48,736 bases of DNA from Rhodobacter sp. (GTDB lineage: Bacteria > Pseudomonadota > Alphaproteobacteria > Rhodobacterales > Rhodobacteraceae). Shown here in pieces: positions 21,229-30,773 of this stretch. Position numbers and translations under genes: made by a program. Under the pieces are notes generated by a model, which saw only the letters and a program-made list of their open reading frames with translations, had not been told where the DNA came from and did no database searches. Where the stretch lies: contig JASJCA010000031.1 of the NCBI GenBank assembly GCA_030066215.1, forward strand, positions 1-48,736, in the 5' to 3' direction. Within the stretch, counting starts at the first letter, position 1; every line of letters begins with the position of its first letter.

Positions 21229-23256
21229 TCAGCCGGCGTCCTTCTTGGCGTCCGCGGTTTCGGCCTCGACATCCTTGACGGTGGGCGGCGACCAGCCGCG
21301 GTCGATCCGGTCGGCGAAGGCGCGCCCCTTGCCGCGCATCTCGGCCTCGGTCTCGGCGCGCAGCTCCAGCGCGCGGGCGACATAGGCCTCGTTTTCATGG
21401 ATCGGGATGTCCGAGCGGTAGACCTGGGCCAATTCGCGGATCGCGCGGCGGTCCTCGTCGACGAAACCACGCGACAAGCGTTCGGCGTCGAACGGGTGCA
21501 TGCCGAGTGCTTCGAAGGCCGAGCGTCCGGCGCGTACGCCGCTGTCGAAGGTTTCGCGGATGATGTCGCGGCAGCCGGCGGCGTAAAGCTCGTAAACGTG
21601 GTTGCGGTCGCGCGCACGGGCGATGATGTGCACATGCGGGTGGGTGTGGGCGACGTGGTGCACGAGTTCCGTCGCCTGGTCCTTGTCGTCGAGCGCCACG
21701 ACGATCATCTTGGCACCATGGATGCCGGCGGCGTGCAAGAGATCGGGCCGGGAGGCGTCGCCGAAAAACACCTTGAAGCCGAAGGTCCGCAGCATGTCGA
21801 GCTGGGTCGAATTGTGGTCCAGCACCACGGTCTTGTAACCCGCGCCCAACAGCATGCGATTGACGATGCCGCCCCAACGGCCGTGGCCGGCGATGATGAT
21901 TGGCGCTTCGTCGTCGATCTCGTCGGGGTCCTGCGCCTGCGCCTCGGCAAAACGCGGGGCGATGAGCTTGTCATAGGCAATGAACAGGACCGGGGTCAGC
22001 AGCATCGACAGCGCCACGATCAGCAAAAGCTGGTCGGCGATGGCTGCCGGCACCACCGCGTTGGCGGTGCTGAAGCTCAAAAGCACGAAGCCGAATTCGC
22101 CGGCCTGTGCCAGTCCCAGCGCGAACAGCCAGCGGTCCGAGCCGCCGACCTTGAAGATATAACTCAGGCCCAGAAGGATCCCCGCTTTGAGCGCGATGAG
22201 CCCGAGCGTCAGGCCCAGGATCAGGCCGAGATTGCCGAAGAGCAGGCCAAAGTCGATGCCGGCGCCGACGGTCATGAAAAAGAGCCCCAACAGCAGGCCC
22301 TTGAACGGGTCGATGTCGCTTTCCAGTTCGTGGCGGTATTCGCTGTTGGCCAGGACCACGCCGGCCAGGAAGGTGCCGAGCGCGGGCGACAGGCCCACCA
22401 GCGTCATCAAAAGCGCGATGCCGATCACCATCATCAGCGCGGTGGCGGTGAAGAGCTCGCGCAATTTCGCCAGCGCAATGAAGCGGAAGATCGGCCGGGT
22501 GAGGTAGCTACCGCCGACAATCACCGCGGCGATGGCGGCGATGGTGATCAGTGCCCGCTGCCAGCCCGGGATCGTCTCGATCCAGCCCGGGCCTGCGGGC
22601 GCGTGGTGGCCGTCGTCGGCATGGGCCTCGCCCGTGCCCGCGCCCTCGCCGGCGGCAAACGCCGCGCCCCAACCGGCGTCGGTCTGCACCGCGGCCGTAG
22701 CCTGCGCCGTCTCGGCCGCTGCCTCGGCGTAGCGCGTCATCAGATCGGGATCGGCCAGAAGCGGGATCAGCGCCAGCATCGGGATCACCGCGATGTCCTG
22801 AAACAGCAGGACCGAAAACGAGGCCTGCCCGCCATCGGCCTTCATTAGCCCCTTTTCATTCAGCGTTTGCAGCACGATAGCGGTCGAACTTAATGCAAAG
22901 ATCAAGCCGATCGCCAGCGAGATCGTCCACGGCAGCCCGAACGCCATCGCCACCGCCATCACCACCGCCGTGGTGAGGCCCACTTGCAGCCCGCCCAAGC
23001 CCAGCAGCCGGGTCCGCATCTCCCACAACAGCCGCGGCTCCAGCTCCAGCCCCACCAGGAACAGCATCATCACCACGCCGAACTCGGCGAAATGCTGCAG
23101 GCTGATCACGTCGACGTTGAAGGCCGCCAGCAGCGGGCTGATGGCGATGCCGGCGATCAGGTAGCCCAGGACCGAGCCGAGCCCGAATTTCGAGGCCAAG
23201 GGCACGGCGACCACGCCGGCGATCAGGAAAAGAAAGGCGAGCGAGAGGAAATCCAT
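21229..23256 (-). CDS. KefB/KefC-like potassium/proton antiporter
   Basis: 675-residue CPA2 antiporter. About 12 membrane helices span residues 1-420, with the NhaA-type segment VLLFQDIAVIPMLALIPLL and a long hydrophilic, His/Asp-rich insert at about 185-220 (EAHADDGHHAPAG). A cytoplasmic TrkA-N (RCK) domain begins near residue 450 with IIIAGHGRWGGIVNRMLLGAGY, the NAD-binding glycine motif. KefC-type channels let out potassium when glutathione adducts bind the RCK domain, acidifying the cytoplasm to protect against electrophiles. The gene starts 3 bases after the stop of the KefF-like gene, its expected activating partner, so I read them as one unit. KefB and KefC cannot be told apart by eye. 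Confidence 0.92.
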   Translation of the reverse strand: MDFLSLAFLFLIAGVVAVPLASKFGLGSVLGYLIAGIAISPLLAAFNVDVISLQHFAEFGVVMMLFLVGLELEPRLLWEMRTRLLGLGGLQVGLTTAVVMAVAMAFGLPWTISLAIGLIFALSSTAIVLQTLNEKGLMKADGGQASFSVLLFQDIAVIPMLALIPLLADPDLMTRYAEAAAETAQATAAVQTDAGWGAAFAAGEGAGTGEAHADDGHHAPAGPGWIETIPGWQRALITIAAIAAVIVGGSYLTRPIFRFIALAKLRELFTATALMMVIGIALLMTLVGLSPALGTFLAGVVLANSEYRHELESDIDPFKGLLLGLFFMTVGAGIDFGLLFGNLGLILGLTLGLIALKAGILLGLSYIFKVGGSDRWLFALGLAQAGEFGFVLLSFSTANAVVPAAIADQLLLIVALSMLLTPVLFIAYDKLIAPRFAEAQAQDPDEIDDEAPIIIAGHGRWGGIVNRMLLGAGYKTVVLDHNSTQLDMLRTFGFKVFFGDASRPDLLHAAGIHGAKMIVVALDDKDQATELVHHVAHTHPHVHIIARARDRNHVYELYAAGCRDIIRETFDSGVRAGRSAFEALGMHPFDAERLSRGFVDEDRRAIRELAQVYRSDIPIHENEAYVARALELRAETEAEMRGKGRAFADRIDRGWSPPTVKDVEAETADAKKDAG

Positions 23257-23259
23257 GTC

Positions 23260-23868
23260 TCAGGCCTCGTTCCAAAGCGGCAGGGTGTCGGCGGTCAGCA
23301 CTTCGTGCTGGTCGGCCTGGTGTTCGTCGAACCGCCCGTCGCGCAAGCCCGCCAGCAGGCGCCGGTAGCCCTCGGCATGGGGCGCGACGCGGCCCGCTCC
23401 CGGCGCCTTAAGCGAGCCATAGAGCACATAAGGCGGCAGAAAGCGCATCTTGCAGAGCCGCGCGGTCTGTTCCAGCGGGCGCAGGAAGGTGCGCAGGTGG
23501 TGGTGCTGATAGCCCTCGGGCGTGTAGGCGTCCTGCGGTCCGGCGGCGGTGATCGCCAGCATCATCCGTTTGCCCTGCAGCCGGGTGCCGCCGGCGCCGT
23601 AGGCAAAGCCGTGTTCCAAGACCAGGTCCTGCCATTCCTTGACCAGCGACGGGGTCGAGTACCAGAAGAGCGGGAACTGAAACAGGACGATGTCGTGGTC
23701 GAGCAGCCGCTGCTGTTCGCGGTCGACGTTGATGTCGAAGCGCGGGTATTCGGCGTAAAGATCGACCAGCGTGATGCCCTCGACGCCCTGCGCCACCTTG
23801 TAAAGCTCGGAATTCACGTGGGAAAACCGCTGCCCTGGATGGGCGAAATAGACGATCAGATCGGGCAT
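23260..23868 (-). CDS. KefF-like NAD(P)H:quinone oxidoreductase
   Basis: 202-residue flavodoxin-fold oxidoreductase of the NQO/KefF family. The FMN-binding start is LIVYFAHPGQRFSHVN (residues 4-19), followed by FQFPLFWYSTPSLVKEWQD (about 78-96) and a second flavin loop ITAAGPQDAYTPEGYQHH. KefF is the ancillary subunit that activates KefC and reduces quinone electrophiles. The tight linkage to the antiporter gene (3 bases) supports that role. The ATG at 23868 gives the proper N-terminus; a longer frame adds 13 residues with no conservation expected. It lies 94 bases downstream of the mannosidase gene on the same strand and may have its own promoter. Confidence 0.9.
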   Translation of the reverse strand: MPDLIVYFAHPGQRFSHVNSELYKVAQGVEGITLVDLYAEYPRFDINVDREQQRLLDHDIVLFQFPLFWYSTPSLVKEWQDLVLEHGFAYGAGGTRLQGKRMMLAITAAGPQDAYTPEGYQHHHLRTFLRPLEQTARLCKMRFLPPYVLYGSLKAPGAGRVAPHAEGYRRLLAGLRDGRFDEHQADQHEVLTADTLPLWNEA

Positions 23869-23962
23869 ATTCGTCTCGATTATCGGCCCTGCGGCGGGCG
23901 GTCGCATCTTGACTTAGGCCCACGGCTCGGCGGTGTCCACCGCCGGTTTGGGCCGCCGCGGC

Positions 23963-26900
23963 TTAGCTGCACATGAGCGACACGATCTCAAAAGGCCTAA
24001 GGTCCAGAGTGACCGTGCCGTTGACAAGCGGAAGCGCGTCGCCCGGGTCTTCGAGCAGGGTGCAGCGGCGCACGGTTTCGACGGGGCGGCCAAACTCCAG
24101 CGTGACCAGCCCGCGCCGGCGGTGCGCCTCGTAGAGCCGCACCACGAAACCGGGGCCGTCCTCGGCGGGTTTCAGCGTCTCGATCACCACGTTTTCGGCG
24201 GCGCAGCGCACCGGCGGCGCGGGCAGCCCGCCACCCTGCCCCGCCACAAGCCGCAGCGGCCGGTTGAGGTCCATCGCCTGCGCCGGCACCCCGTTCCGCC
24301 AGTCGCCGGTGTGCGGCAGCAGCGCGTATGTGAAGACATGCCGGCCCTGGTCGGCGACCGGATCGGGCATCGTCGCCGACTTGATCAGCGACAGGCGCAC
24401 CACGTTTTCTCGGATGTCGTAGCCGTACTTGCAGTCGTTCAAGAGCGCGACGCCATAGCCGCCCTCGCCCAGATCTGCCCATCGCTGCGCCGGCACCTCG
24501 AACTTGGCGTAGTCCCAGGGCGTGTTGCGGTGGGTCGGGCGCTCGATCACGCCCCATTGGATCTCGTAGGTCGCGGTGGGCGCCAGGATCGCCACCGGGA
24601 AGGCGACCTTTAGAAGCGTGTGGGTCTCGTGCCAGTCGACCTCGGTGTCGAAGTCGATGCGCTTGGAGTGGTGGTGGAGCCGCACGTGCTGGGTGATGGT
24701 CGAGCTGCGGAATCGCCGCTCGATCCGGACCGCGGCGCGGATCGGGCCGGTCTCGACCAATTCTACCGCAGTGGCGCCGGCCACCACCTCGCCCCGGTCC
24801 TCGAAGAAGACGTCGATGTCCCAGGCGTCCCAGCTGATCGGGCGGTCCTCGAAGGCCTGCAGGCGGTTGCCAATCTGGCCTGCGGCCAGAACCTCGCGCG
24901 CCGCTTCCTTGTCGAAGATCCGCGTCATCTCGCCAAGGGCGTCGAGTTCCACGCGGATCAGGTGATTTTCCAGGATGATTCCGTCCGGTCCTGCGGTCGC
25001 CTGAAGCGTGCTCTCGGGCGCCGGCCCGGCTACCGGCACCGCGGCGTAGGCCGGGCAGTCGGGTAGGAAGACCAGCGTGCCGCCATCGACCGTCTGGCCG
25101 GACACCCCCTCGGGCGGGTCGCCGCCAGCGATCAGACCGACCCGCGGCATCGCCACCGGAAGCGCGTTCACCGCCACCAGACCAGGCCCCAGCCGATTGA
25201 CGCATCGCTTGAGTACGCCCTCGCAAAGCTCTGAGATCCGGTCGTAATCCGCGCGGGCCTCGTCGAAGACCTGGGTGATGGCGGTGCCGGCGATGGTGTC
25301 GTGGAACTGGTGCAGGCACAAAAGCTCCCAGGCCTCGCGCAAGTCGGCCTCGACACCGGTCAGCACGGCCAGAAACTCGGCCTCGGCCAGCAGGTTCTCG
25401 GCCTTGCGATTGGCGCGTTTCAGCCAGCCCTGCGAGGTGAAGACACCGCGGTGGCCTTCGAGATAGATCTCGTCGTTCCAGACCGGCAGCTCGGGCGTCT
25501 TCGCCTCCAGCGTCTCGAAAAACTCCCGGATCGTCGACATCCGCAGACGCGGCGCGCCCGGCATCGCGCCGAAAATCCGTGCCTTGCGGATCAGGGTCTC
25601 GGTCGGGCCGCCGCCGCCGTCGCCATAGCCGTAACAGATCGGCAGGTCCATCACCCGGGCCTTCGAGGTCGAGTGAGTCCAGGTGCCGATGACCTCGGCC
25701 GCCGACAGATCGGACTTGTAGTTGGTCGGGAACGGCAGGTGCTGCACGTCGCGCGGCGTGGTCAGAAAATGTGCCAGGACGCGGGTCCCGTCGATGCCCT
25801 GCCACCAGGTCGTCGAGGCCGGCATCCGGCTGTACTGGTTCCAGTTGACCTTGTTGGTCACGAACCAGGTCAGTCCGGCCTGGGCCATCAGCTGCGGCAG
25901 GCACCAGGAAAACCCGAAGGTGTCGGGCAGCCACAGCACCGGCGTCTCGGCATCGCCGAACCGGTCGCGGAAATAGCGCCGGCCGAGCATCAGCTGCCGC
26001 ACCAGCGCCTCGGGCCCCGGAATGTTGGTGTCTGGCTCGACCCACATGCCGCCCATCGGCTCCCACTGGCCGGATGCGACACGGGCGCGGATGCCTTCGA
26101 AGATCTCGGGGTAGTCTGTTTCGGTGTAGCGGTAGAGCTGCGGCTGCGAGTGGCTGAAGCGGTAGTCGGGGAACTGGTCCATCAGCCGCAGCACGTTGGA
26201 ATAGGTGCGCCCGTTCTTGCGCCGGATCTGGCTGATCGGCCAGAGATAGGCGATGTCCATATGGGCGTGGCCGATGGCGTGCAGCGTGACGTCGAGCGGC
26301 GCGCCGGCCTCGGCGAGGCGCTCGCGCAGCTCGCCCAGGGCGGCGCCGACGCTGGCGTGGAAGGCGTCGCCCAACGGGTCGCGGGTGTCGAGCGTCAGGA
26401 AGGTCTGGTCGAGCGCCGTGAGCACCCGGTGCTTGGCCGCTACGGCCTCATCGAGTTGGGTGGCGACGTCGAGCGCGGTTTCGGCCAGCGTGATGAACTC
26501 GTGCGCGGTTGTGTCGAGTTCGACCACTGCCGGTTCACCCATGAACAGCATGTCGCGTGCGTCCGGATTCGGGGGCCAGGCGTCGAGCCCGGTCCAGCCA
26601 TGCAGCGCCAGGGCGTGGGTGCGGCCGTCAGCCAGCGCAGCGGGTAGACGCAGAGTATCGTGGTAGCGGTCGGCCGAGCCGAAGGGCTGACCGTCGACAT
26701 AGACCAGCGCTTCGGGGTGGGTGAAGATGTCGCCGGCCTTGCCGAGCGGCAGGTGCAGCGCCAGCGCGCCGGCGTCCCAGCCCCAGGGCACCGCGAGCTC
26801 GGATCTCAGCAGGAAGTTCAGGTCGCAGCGGCCCCAGAACGACCGCGCCGGGACCGTGGGCCAGTCGCCGGCATCGGCGTCGAGCGGCGGCTCGGCGCCT

Positions 26901-27022
26901 GCGTCGGGCAGCTCGCAAAGCCGGAACTCGGGGATCGCCCGCCGCTTGGCGTAAATCAGCGGCCGGATCAGCGCGATGCGCTGGCGGATCTTCTCGGCAG
27001 TGTAGCGTAGCCGGTGGCTCAA
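23963..27022 (-). CDS. GH38 family alpha-mannosidase
   Basis: About 1019 residues, typical of large bacterial GH38 enzymes. Zinc ligands are in GHAHMDIAYLWP (His252, His254 and Asp256 counted from the TTG start), and the nucleophile is Asp367 in VLWLPDTFGFSWCLPQL. The WNDEIYLEGHRGVFTSQ and LLCLHQFHDTIAGT segments are family landmarks. The C-terminal half is the beta-sandwich domain. There is no signal peptide, so the enzyme is cytoplasmic and should trim imported alpha-mannosides. I prefer the TTG at 27022, which has GGGCAGGG upstream and lies 13 bases after the ATPase stop; ATG 27064 would overlap that gene by 29 bases. It is the last gene of the ABC operon. Confidence 0.9.
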   Translation of the reverse strand: MSHRLRYTAEKIRQRIALIRPLIYAKRRAIPEFRLCELPDAGAEPPLDADAGDWPTVPARSFWGRCDLNFLLRSELAVPWGWDAGALALHLPLGKAGDIFTHPEALVYVDGQPFGSADRYHDTLRLPAALADGRTHALALHGWTGLDAWPPNPDARDMLFMGEPAVVELDTTAHEFITLAETALDVATQLDEAVAAKHRVLTALDQTFLTLDTRDPLGDAFHASVGAALGELRERLAEAGAPLDVTLHAIGHAHMDIAYLWPISQIRRKNGRTYSNVLRLMDQFPDYRFSHSQPQLYRYTETDYPEIFEGIRARVASGQWEPMGGMWVEPDTNIPGPEALVRQLMLGRRYFRDRFGDAETPVLWLPDTFGFSWCLPQLMAQAGLTWFVTNKVNWNQYSRMPASTTWWQGIDGTRVLAHFLTTPRDVQHLPFPTNYKSDLSAAEVIGTWTHSTSKARVMDLPICYGYGDGGGGPTETLIRKARIFGAMPGAPRLRMSTIREFFETLEAKTPELPVWNDEIYLEGHRGVFTSQGWLKRANRKAENLLAEAEFLAVLTGVEADLREAWELLCLHQFHDTIAGTAITQVFDEARADYDRISELCEGVLKRCVNRLGPGLVAVNALPVAMPRVGLIAGGDPPEGVSGQTVDGGTLVFLPDCPAYAAVPVAGPAPESTLQATAGPDGIILENHLIRVELDALGEMTRIFDKEAAREVLAAGQIGNRLQAFEDRPISWDAWDIDVFFEDRGEVVAGATAVELVETGPIRAAVRIERRFRSSTITQHVRLHHHSKRIDFDTEVDWHETHTLLKVAFPVAILAPTATYEIQWGVIERPTHRNTPWDYAKFEVPAQRWADLGEGGYGVALLNDCKYGYDIRENVVRLSLIKSATMPDPVADQGRHVFTYALLPHTGDWRNGVPAQAMDLNRPLRLVAGQGGGLPAPPVRCAAENVVIETLKPAEDGPGFVVRLYEAHRRRGLVTLEFGRPVETVRRCTLLEDPGDALPLVNGTVTLDLRPFEIVSLMCS

Positions 27023-27035
27023 GACGCCCTGCCCG

Positions 27036-28781
27036 TCACGCTGCCACTTCCCGATCGGCGACATGCAGCCAGAAGCCCGGAATCTCGCCCCGGAACACCG
27101 TTTTGTTCTCGCGCGCCATGGCGTCGAGCTTCTCTGCATCTTCGGCCGCCGTCGTGTCGCTGCCCCAGGACCGGTCGAGATCGGGCCAGGGGATCGAGTC
27201 GATCAGCAGTTGGGTATACGGGTGTCTCGGGTCACCAATGACGTCGCGCGGCGGGCCGGCCTCGGCGATATGGCCCTGGTAGAGCACGATCACGTAGTCC
27301 GACACGTGATAGGCCGTCGCCAGATCGTGGGTGATGTAGAGAATCGAGATGCCGTAGCGATCCTTCAGATCATAGATGTTCTTCAGGATCGTCGCGCGCA
27401 GGGAGGCGTCGACCATCGACACCGGCTCGTCCGCGATCAGAAGCTTCGGGCTGAGCATTAGGGCGCGGGCCACGATCAGGCGCTGCCGCTGCCCGCCCGA
27501 CAGCTCATGCGGAAAGCGGCTGAGGATCAAGTCGGGGTCCAGCCCCACGGCCACGCAGACCTCGCGCATCTTGTCTTGCACCTGCGCGTCTGAGGTGGCG
27601 TAACCGAAGCGCTTGAAGGGGAATTTCAGCGCGTGATCGACCCGGTAGAACGGGTTGAAACAGGCATAGGGGTCCTGGAACACCGCCTGCACATTCTTGC
27701 GGAAATCGAGCGAGGCGGCAGCGCCCATGCGCGCCACGTCCTGGCCTTCGAACAGAACCCGGCCCGTGGATGGTGGGTTGAAGCCCAGCATGATCGAACC
27801 CATCGTGGACTTGCCCGAGCCCGACTGGCCGACGATCGAGATGATCTTGGGCACCTCGCCGTCGAGCTTGAACGACATCGGCTGCAGCGCGGTGACGGCG
27901 CCGTAGTCCTTGCGCACGTCCTCGAATTCCAAGAGCGGTACGCCATCCTTGCCGCGGTTCACCGGCGGTGCACCCACCTCGGCGTCGAGAAAGCTTTCGC
28001 CGCCGACCAGCGGCACCGACGAGATCAGATCCTTGGTGTAGGGGTGCTGCGGGTCTTCGATGATCTGCCGCACGGCGCCGTGTTCCACCAGCACGCCGTC
28101 TTTCAGGACCGCAAGCTCGTCGACCGATTGCGCCATCAACCCCATGTCGTGGCCGATCAGGATCAGCCCGGCACCGATCCGCGCCTGCACGTCTTTCAGC
28201 GTCTGCATCACGTGGCGTTGGGTAACGACGTCGAGCGCGCTTGTCGGCTCGTCGGCGATGATCAGTTCCGGCGTCAGGATCACGCCGAGCGCAATGCAGA
28301 CCCGCTGTTTCATGCCGCCCGACAACTCGTGCGGGTAAAGCCGCCCGACCCGTGCCGGCAGGCCGACGCTTTCAAGCACCGTGTCCGAGCGGTCCTGCAA
28401 CGCAGTGCGGTCGGTCTTGCCCTCATGGGCCACAATGGCGTCCCAAAGCTGGTCCTCGACGCGCATGATCGGATTGAGCGAATTCATCGCGCCCTGGGGA
28501 ATGTAGCTGACCCGCCGCAGCCGCGTCTTGCGCATCGCCTCTTCGCCCAAGGCCAGCACGTCGGTGCCGCCGAGGTCGATGCTGCCGCCCGACACGAAGC
28601 CGGGGCTCGCCAGCATCTGCATCACCGCGAGCGCGGTGGTGGTCTTGCCCGACCCGCTTTCGCCGATGAAGCCGATGCGCCGGCCCTTGTCGATGGCGAG
28701 CGACAGGTTCGACACCGCATGCACGACGCCCTTGGTGGTGGGGAAGTCGATCGAGAGATCGGTGATCGTCAGAGCATTCAT
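27036..28781 (-). CDS. Fused double ATPase of an oligopeptide/oligosaccharide-type ABC transporter
   Basis: 581 residues containing two complete ABC domains in one chain, equivalent to a DppD-DppF fusion. Domain 1: Walker A GESGSGKTTT (residues 40-49), signature LSGGMKQRV, Walker B LIIADEPTSALD. Domain 2: Walker A GQSGSGKSTMG (near 325), signature LSGGQRQRL, Walker B LLIADEPVSMVD. The second D-loop region reads DEPVSMVD, with Ser-Met where Ser-Ala is usual. It powers uptake through the two permeases encoded directly upstream (gap of one base). The order binding protein - PhyH - permease - permease - ATPase - mannosidase suggests one transcript. Fused ATPases of this form are seen in family-5 uptake systems. 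Confidence 0.93.
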   Translation of the reverse strand: MNALTITDLSIDFPTTKGVVHAVSNLSLAIDKGRRIGFIGESGSGKTTTALAVMQMLASPGFVSGGSIDLGGTDVLALGEEAMRKTRLRRVSYIPQGAMNSLNPIMRVEDQLWDAIVAHEGKTDRTALQDRSDTVLESVGLPARVGRLYPHELSGGMKQRVCIALGVILTPELIIADEPTSALDVVTQRHVMQTLKDVQARIGAGLILIGHDMGLMAQSVDELAVLKDGVLVEHGAVRQIIEDPQHPYTKDLISSVPLVGGESFLDAEVGAPPVNRGKDGVPLLEFEDVRKDYGAVTALQPMSFKLDGEVPKIISIVGQSGSGKSTMGSIMLGFNPPSTGRVLFEGQDVARMGAAASLDFRKNVQAVFQDPYACFNPFYRVDHALKFPFKRFGYATSDAQVQDKMREVCVAVGLDPDLILSRFPHELSGGQRQRLIVARALMLSPKLLIADEPVSMVDASLRATILKNIYDLKDRYGISILYITHDLATAYHVSDYVIVLYQGHIAEAGPPRDVIGDPRHPYTQLLIDSIPWPDLDRSWGSDTTAAEDAEKLDAMARENKTVFRGEIPGFWLHVADREVAA

Positions 28782-28782
28782 G

Positions 28783-29703
28783 CTAGAGCTTCCTCAGCCG
28801 CGGATTCGACACTTCGTCGAGGCCCAGATTGACCAGCAGAAGTCCGATGAACATCACCGCCAGCATCAGCGTCGGGATGCCCCACCACCACCAGAGGTTC
28901 TGGATCAGCGCACCGGCGTTGATCGCCTCATAAATCGTGCGGCCCAGAGTCGGGATCCGCTGTGGCCCGAGCCCCAACACTTCGAGTCCGACAGCGGTGA
29001 CGATCGATGTGGTCACATTGGCGATGAAAGAGCCGAAGAGGTACGGCACCAGGTTGGGCAGCATCTCGCGGAACATGATGTGCATTGTCGAGGCGCCCGA
29101 CAGCCGGGCCATCTGCACATAACCCGACTGCTTCATCGACAAGACCTGCGCCCGGATCAGCCTGGTCGGCGATTGCCACACGAAGGCCGCGATCAATAGC
29201 GCCATCATCGTCAGCGACACGTCGCCATAGGCGGCCTGGAAAACCACCAGGATCAGAAGCGGCGGGATGGTGATCATCACGTCCGAGATCACCCGGATGA
29301 AGTCGTCCGTGCGCCCGCCGATGAACCCTGCCGAGAAGCCCAGGAAGATGCCCAGCGACATGCCGATCAGCGAGGCCAGAAGCCCCACGAACAACGAATT
29401 CGGCGCCCCGATCACAATGAGCGCCAAAAGATCCCGACCCGACCCGTCGGTGCCCAGTGGATAGTCCCAGACACCTTCCTGCCGGCGCAGGTTCTCAAAC
29501 CCCACCGGAGGCAGTTTCAGAGGCGTCGATCCAGTAAAGACCAGATCGAGGTTCCAGAGCATCCGCCCCAAAAGCCCCAGGATCACGATGCCAAGTAACA
29601 GGCCGATGCCCCAGATCAGCTTGGGATTGATCCAAGGATTGTCGAACCGCCGCATCCGCCGCTGCTGGCGGCGTTCGGCGCGGGTGAGGGGTGCGTCGGT
29701 CAT
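28783..29703 (-). CDS. ABC transporter permease, DppC type
   Basis: 306-residue inner membrane permease. A cytoplasmic N-terminus rich in Arg (RAERRQQRRMRRF) is followed by one helix (about 33-52), a periplasmic stretch, then the conserved transport domain of five helices. The EAA loop is visible as YVQMARLSGASTMHIMFREMLPNLVPY (about 195-221). The form GTDGSGRDLLALIVIG before the core domain is diagnostic of the DppC/OppC family. ATG 29703 has GGGAGGTTGAG in front of it, which decides the start; the ATG at 29718 would lack a site. The stop of the previous permease is one base away, so the genes are coupled. Confidence 0.93.
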   Translation of the reverse strand: MTDAPLTRAERRQQRRMRRFDNPWINPKLIWGIGLLLGIVILGLLGRMLWNLDLVFTGSTPLKLPPVGFENLRRQEGVWDYPLGTDGSGRDLLALIVIGAPNSLFVGLLASLIGMSLGIFLGFSAGFIGGRTDDFIRVISDVMITIPPLLILVVFQAAYGDVSLTMMALLIAAFVWQSPTRLIRAQVLSMKQSGYVQMARLSGASTMHIMFREMLPNLVPYLFGSFIANVTTSIVTAVGLEVLGLGPQRIPTLGRTIYEAINAGALIQNLWWWWGIPTLMLAVMFIGLLLVNLGLDEVSNPRLRKL

Positions 29704-29704
29704 C

Positions 29705-30715
29705 TCAACCTCCCTCATGCTGTATGCGCGGGTCGATGAATGGATAAAGCAGATCGACCAGGAACACCGCCAGGGCGGTCATCAGGATGATCACGTAACT
29801 GACCCCCTGGATCACCGGGAAATCCTGATCGAGGATCGCATCGTAAAGCAGCTTGCCCATGCCGTTGTAGGCAAAGATGCGCTCGACCAGCACCTGGCCC
29901 GCGACCAAGAGCCCGATCTTCAGCGCAAACGCCGTGATCTGCGGCAAGATCGCATTTCGGATCATGTACTTGTAGAGAATGTACCGCGGCCGCAGCCCCT
30001 TGGCCTTGGCGAGCGTCACGTAGTCCTCGCCCTGCACCGTGATCATCAATCCGCGCATGCCCAAGGCCCAGAACCCGAAAGTGACGATCACGATCGCCAA
30101 AGCAGGCAGAAACCCGTGGTGGATCACCGATTGCACGAAGCTCCAGGACCAGCCGGGTTCCACCGTCAGCCCGTAGGATCCCGTCAGCGGGAACCAGCGC
30201 AGCTTAGCCGCGAAGATCCACATTAACAAAAGCCCGGAAAGGATTGGCGGGATTGAAGTAAAGACCATCGCCGCCGGGATCGCGACTTTGACGAGTTTGG
30301 GCGACTTCTCCCACACCATCAGCGCGCCCAAGATATTGCCGATGAAGAAGGTGATGGTGATCGACAAGAGCATCAGGCCGATCGTCCAGGGCAGCGCCTT
30401 GGCGACGAGGCTCGCAACCGGGGTCGGGAAACTGGCCGTCGACAGGCCGAAATCGAAGGTGATGACGTTGGTGATGTACTTGACGTATTGCACCACCAGC
30501 GGGTCGTTCAGGCCGAAATTCTCCTTGAGCTGCTCGAGGATTTGGTCGGCGTTTTCCACCGCGCCGGCGCCGGCGGCCATTCGGCCGAGCATGATGTCGG
30601 CGGGATCGACGGGGCTGAGGCGGGGGATGATCCAAATCAGCGTCGCAGCGATCCAGATCGTCAACAAGAGCGTGACGATCCGGTTCATCAAATAGGCGCG
30701 CGGAATGCGTCCCAT
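29705..30715 (-). CDS. ABC transporter permease, DppB type
   Basis: 336-residue inner membrane permease with the DppB/OppB pattern: a first helix right at the N-terminus (LLLTIWIAATLIWIIPRLSP), a periplasmic domain to about residue 105, then five helices with the EAA loop YVTLAKAKGLRPRYILYKYMIRNAILPQ (about 237-264). It forms the channel with the next permease. The periplasmic segment (LKENFGLNDPLVVQYVKYITN) is of usual length. The gene follows a PhyH dioxygenase gene by 58 bases. The substrate is set by the binding protein and is not known. Confidence 0.93.
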   Translation of the reverse strand: MGRIPRAYLMNRIVTLLLTIWIAATLIWIIPRLSPVDPADIMLGRMAAGAGAVENADQILEQLKENFGLNDPLVVQYVKYITNVITFDFGLSTASFPTPVASLVAKALPWTIGLMLLSITITFFIGNILGALMVWEKSPKLVKVAIPAAMVFTSIPPILSGLLLMWIFAAKLRWFPLTGSYGLTVEPGWSWSFVQSVIHHGFLPALAIVIVTFGFWALGMRGLMITVQGEDYVTLAKAKGLRPRYILYKYMIRNAILPQITAFALKIGLLVAGQVLVERIFAYNGMGKLLYDAILDQDFPVIQGVSYVIILMTALAVFLVDLLYPFIDPRIQHEGG

Positions 30716-30773
30716 GTCTGTCTGTCTCCCAGTCGGTCGGGCCAGCCTCTTTCCCGGGCCGGTCCCTGCGGGT

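Noticed and set aside
23997..26066. Alternative minus-strand frame of 689 codons inside the mannosidase gene
   Set aside because: Same strand but a shifted frame; the residues are low-complexity and the GH38 frame carries all the catalytic motifs.
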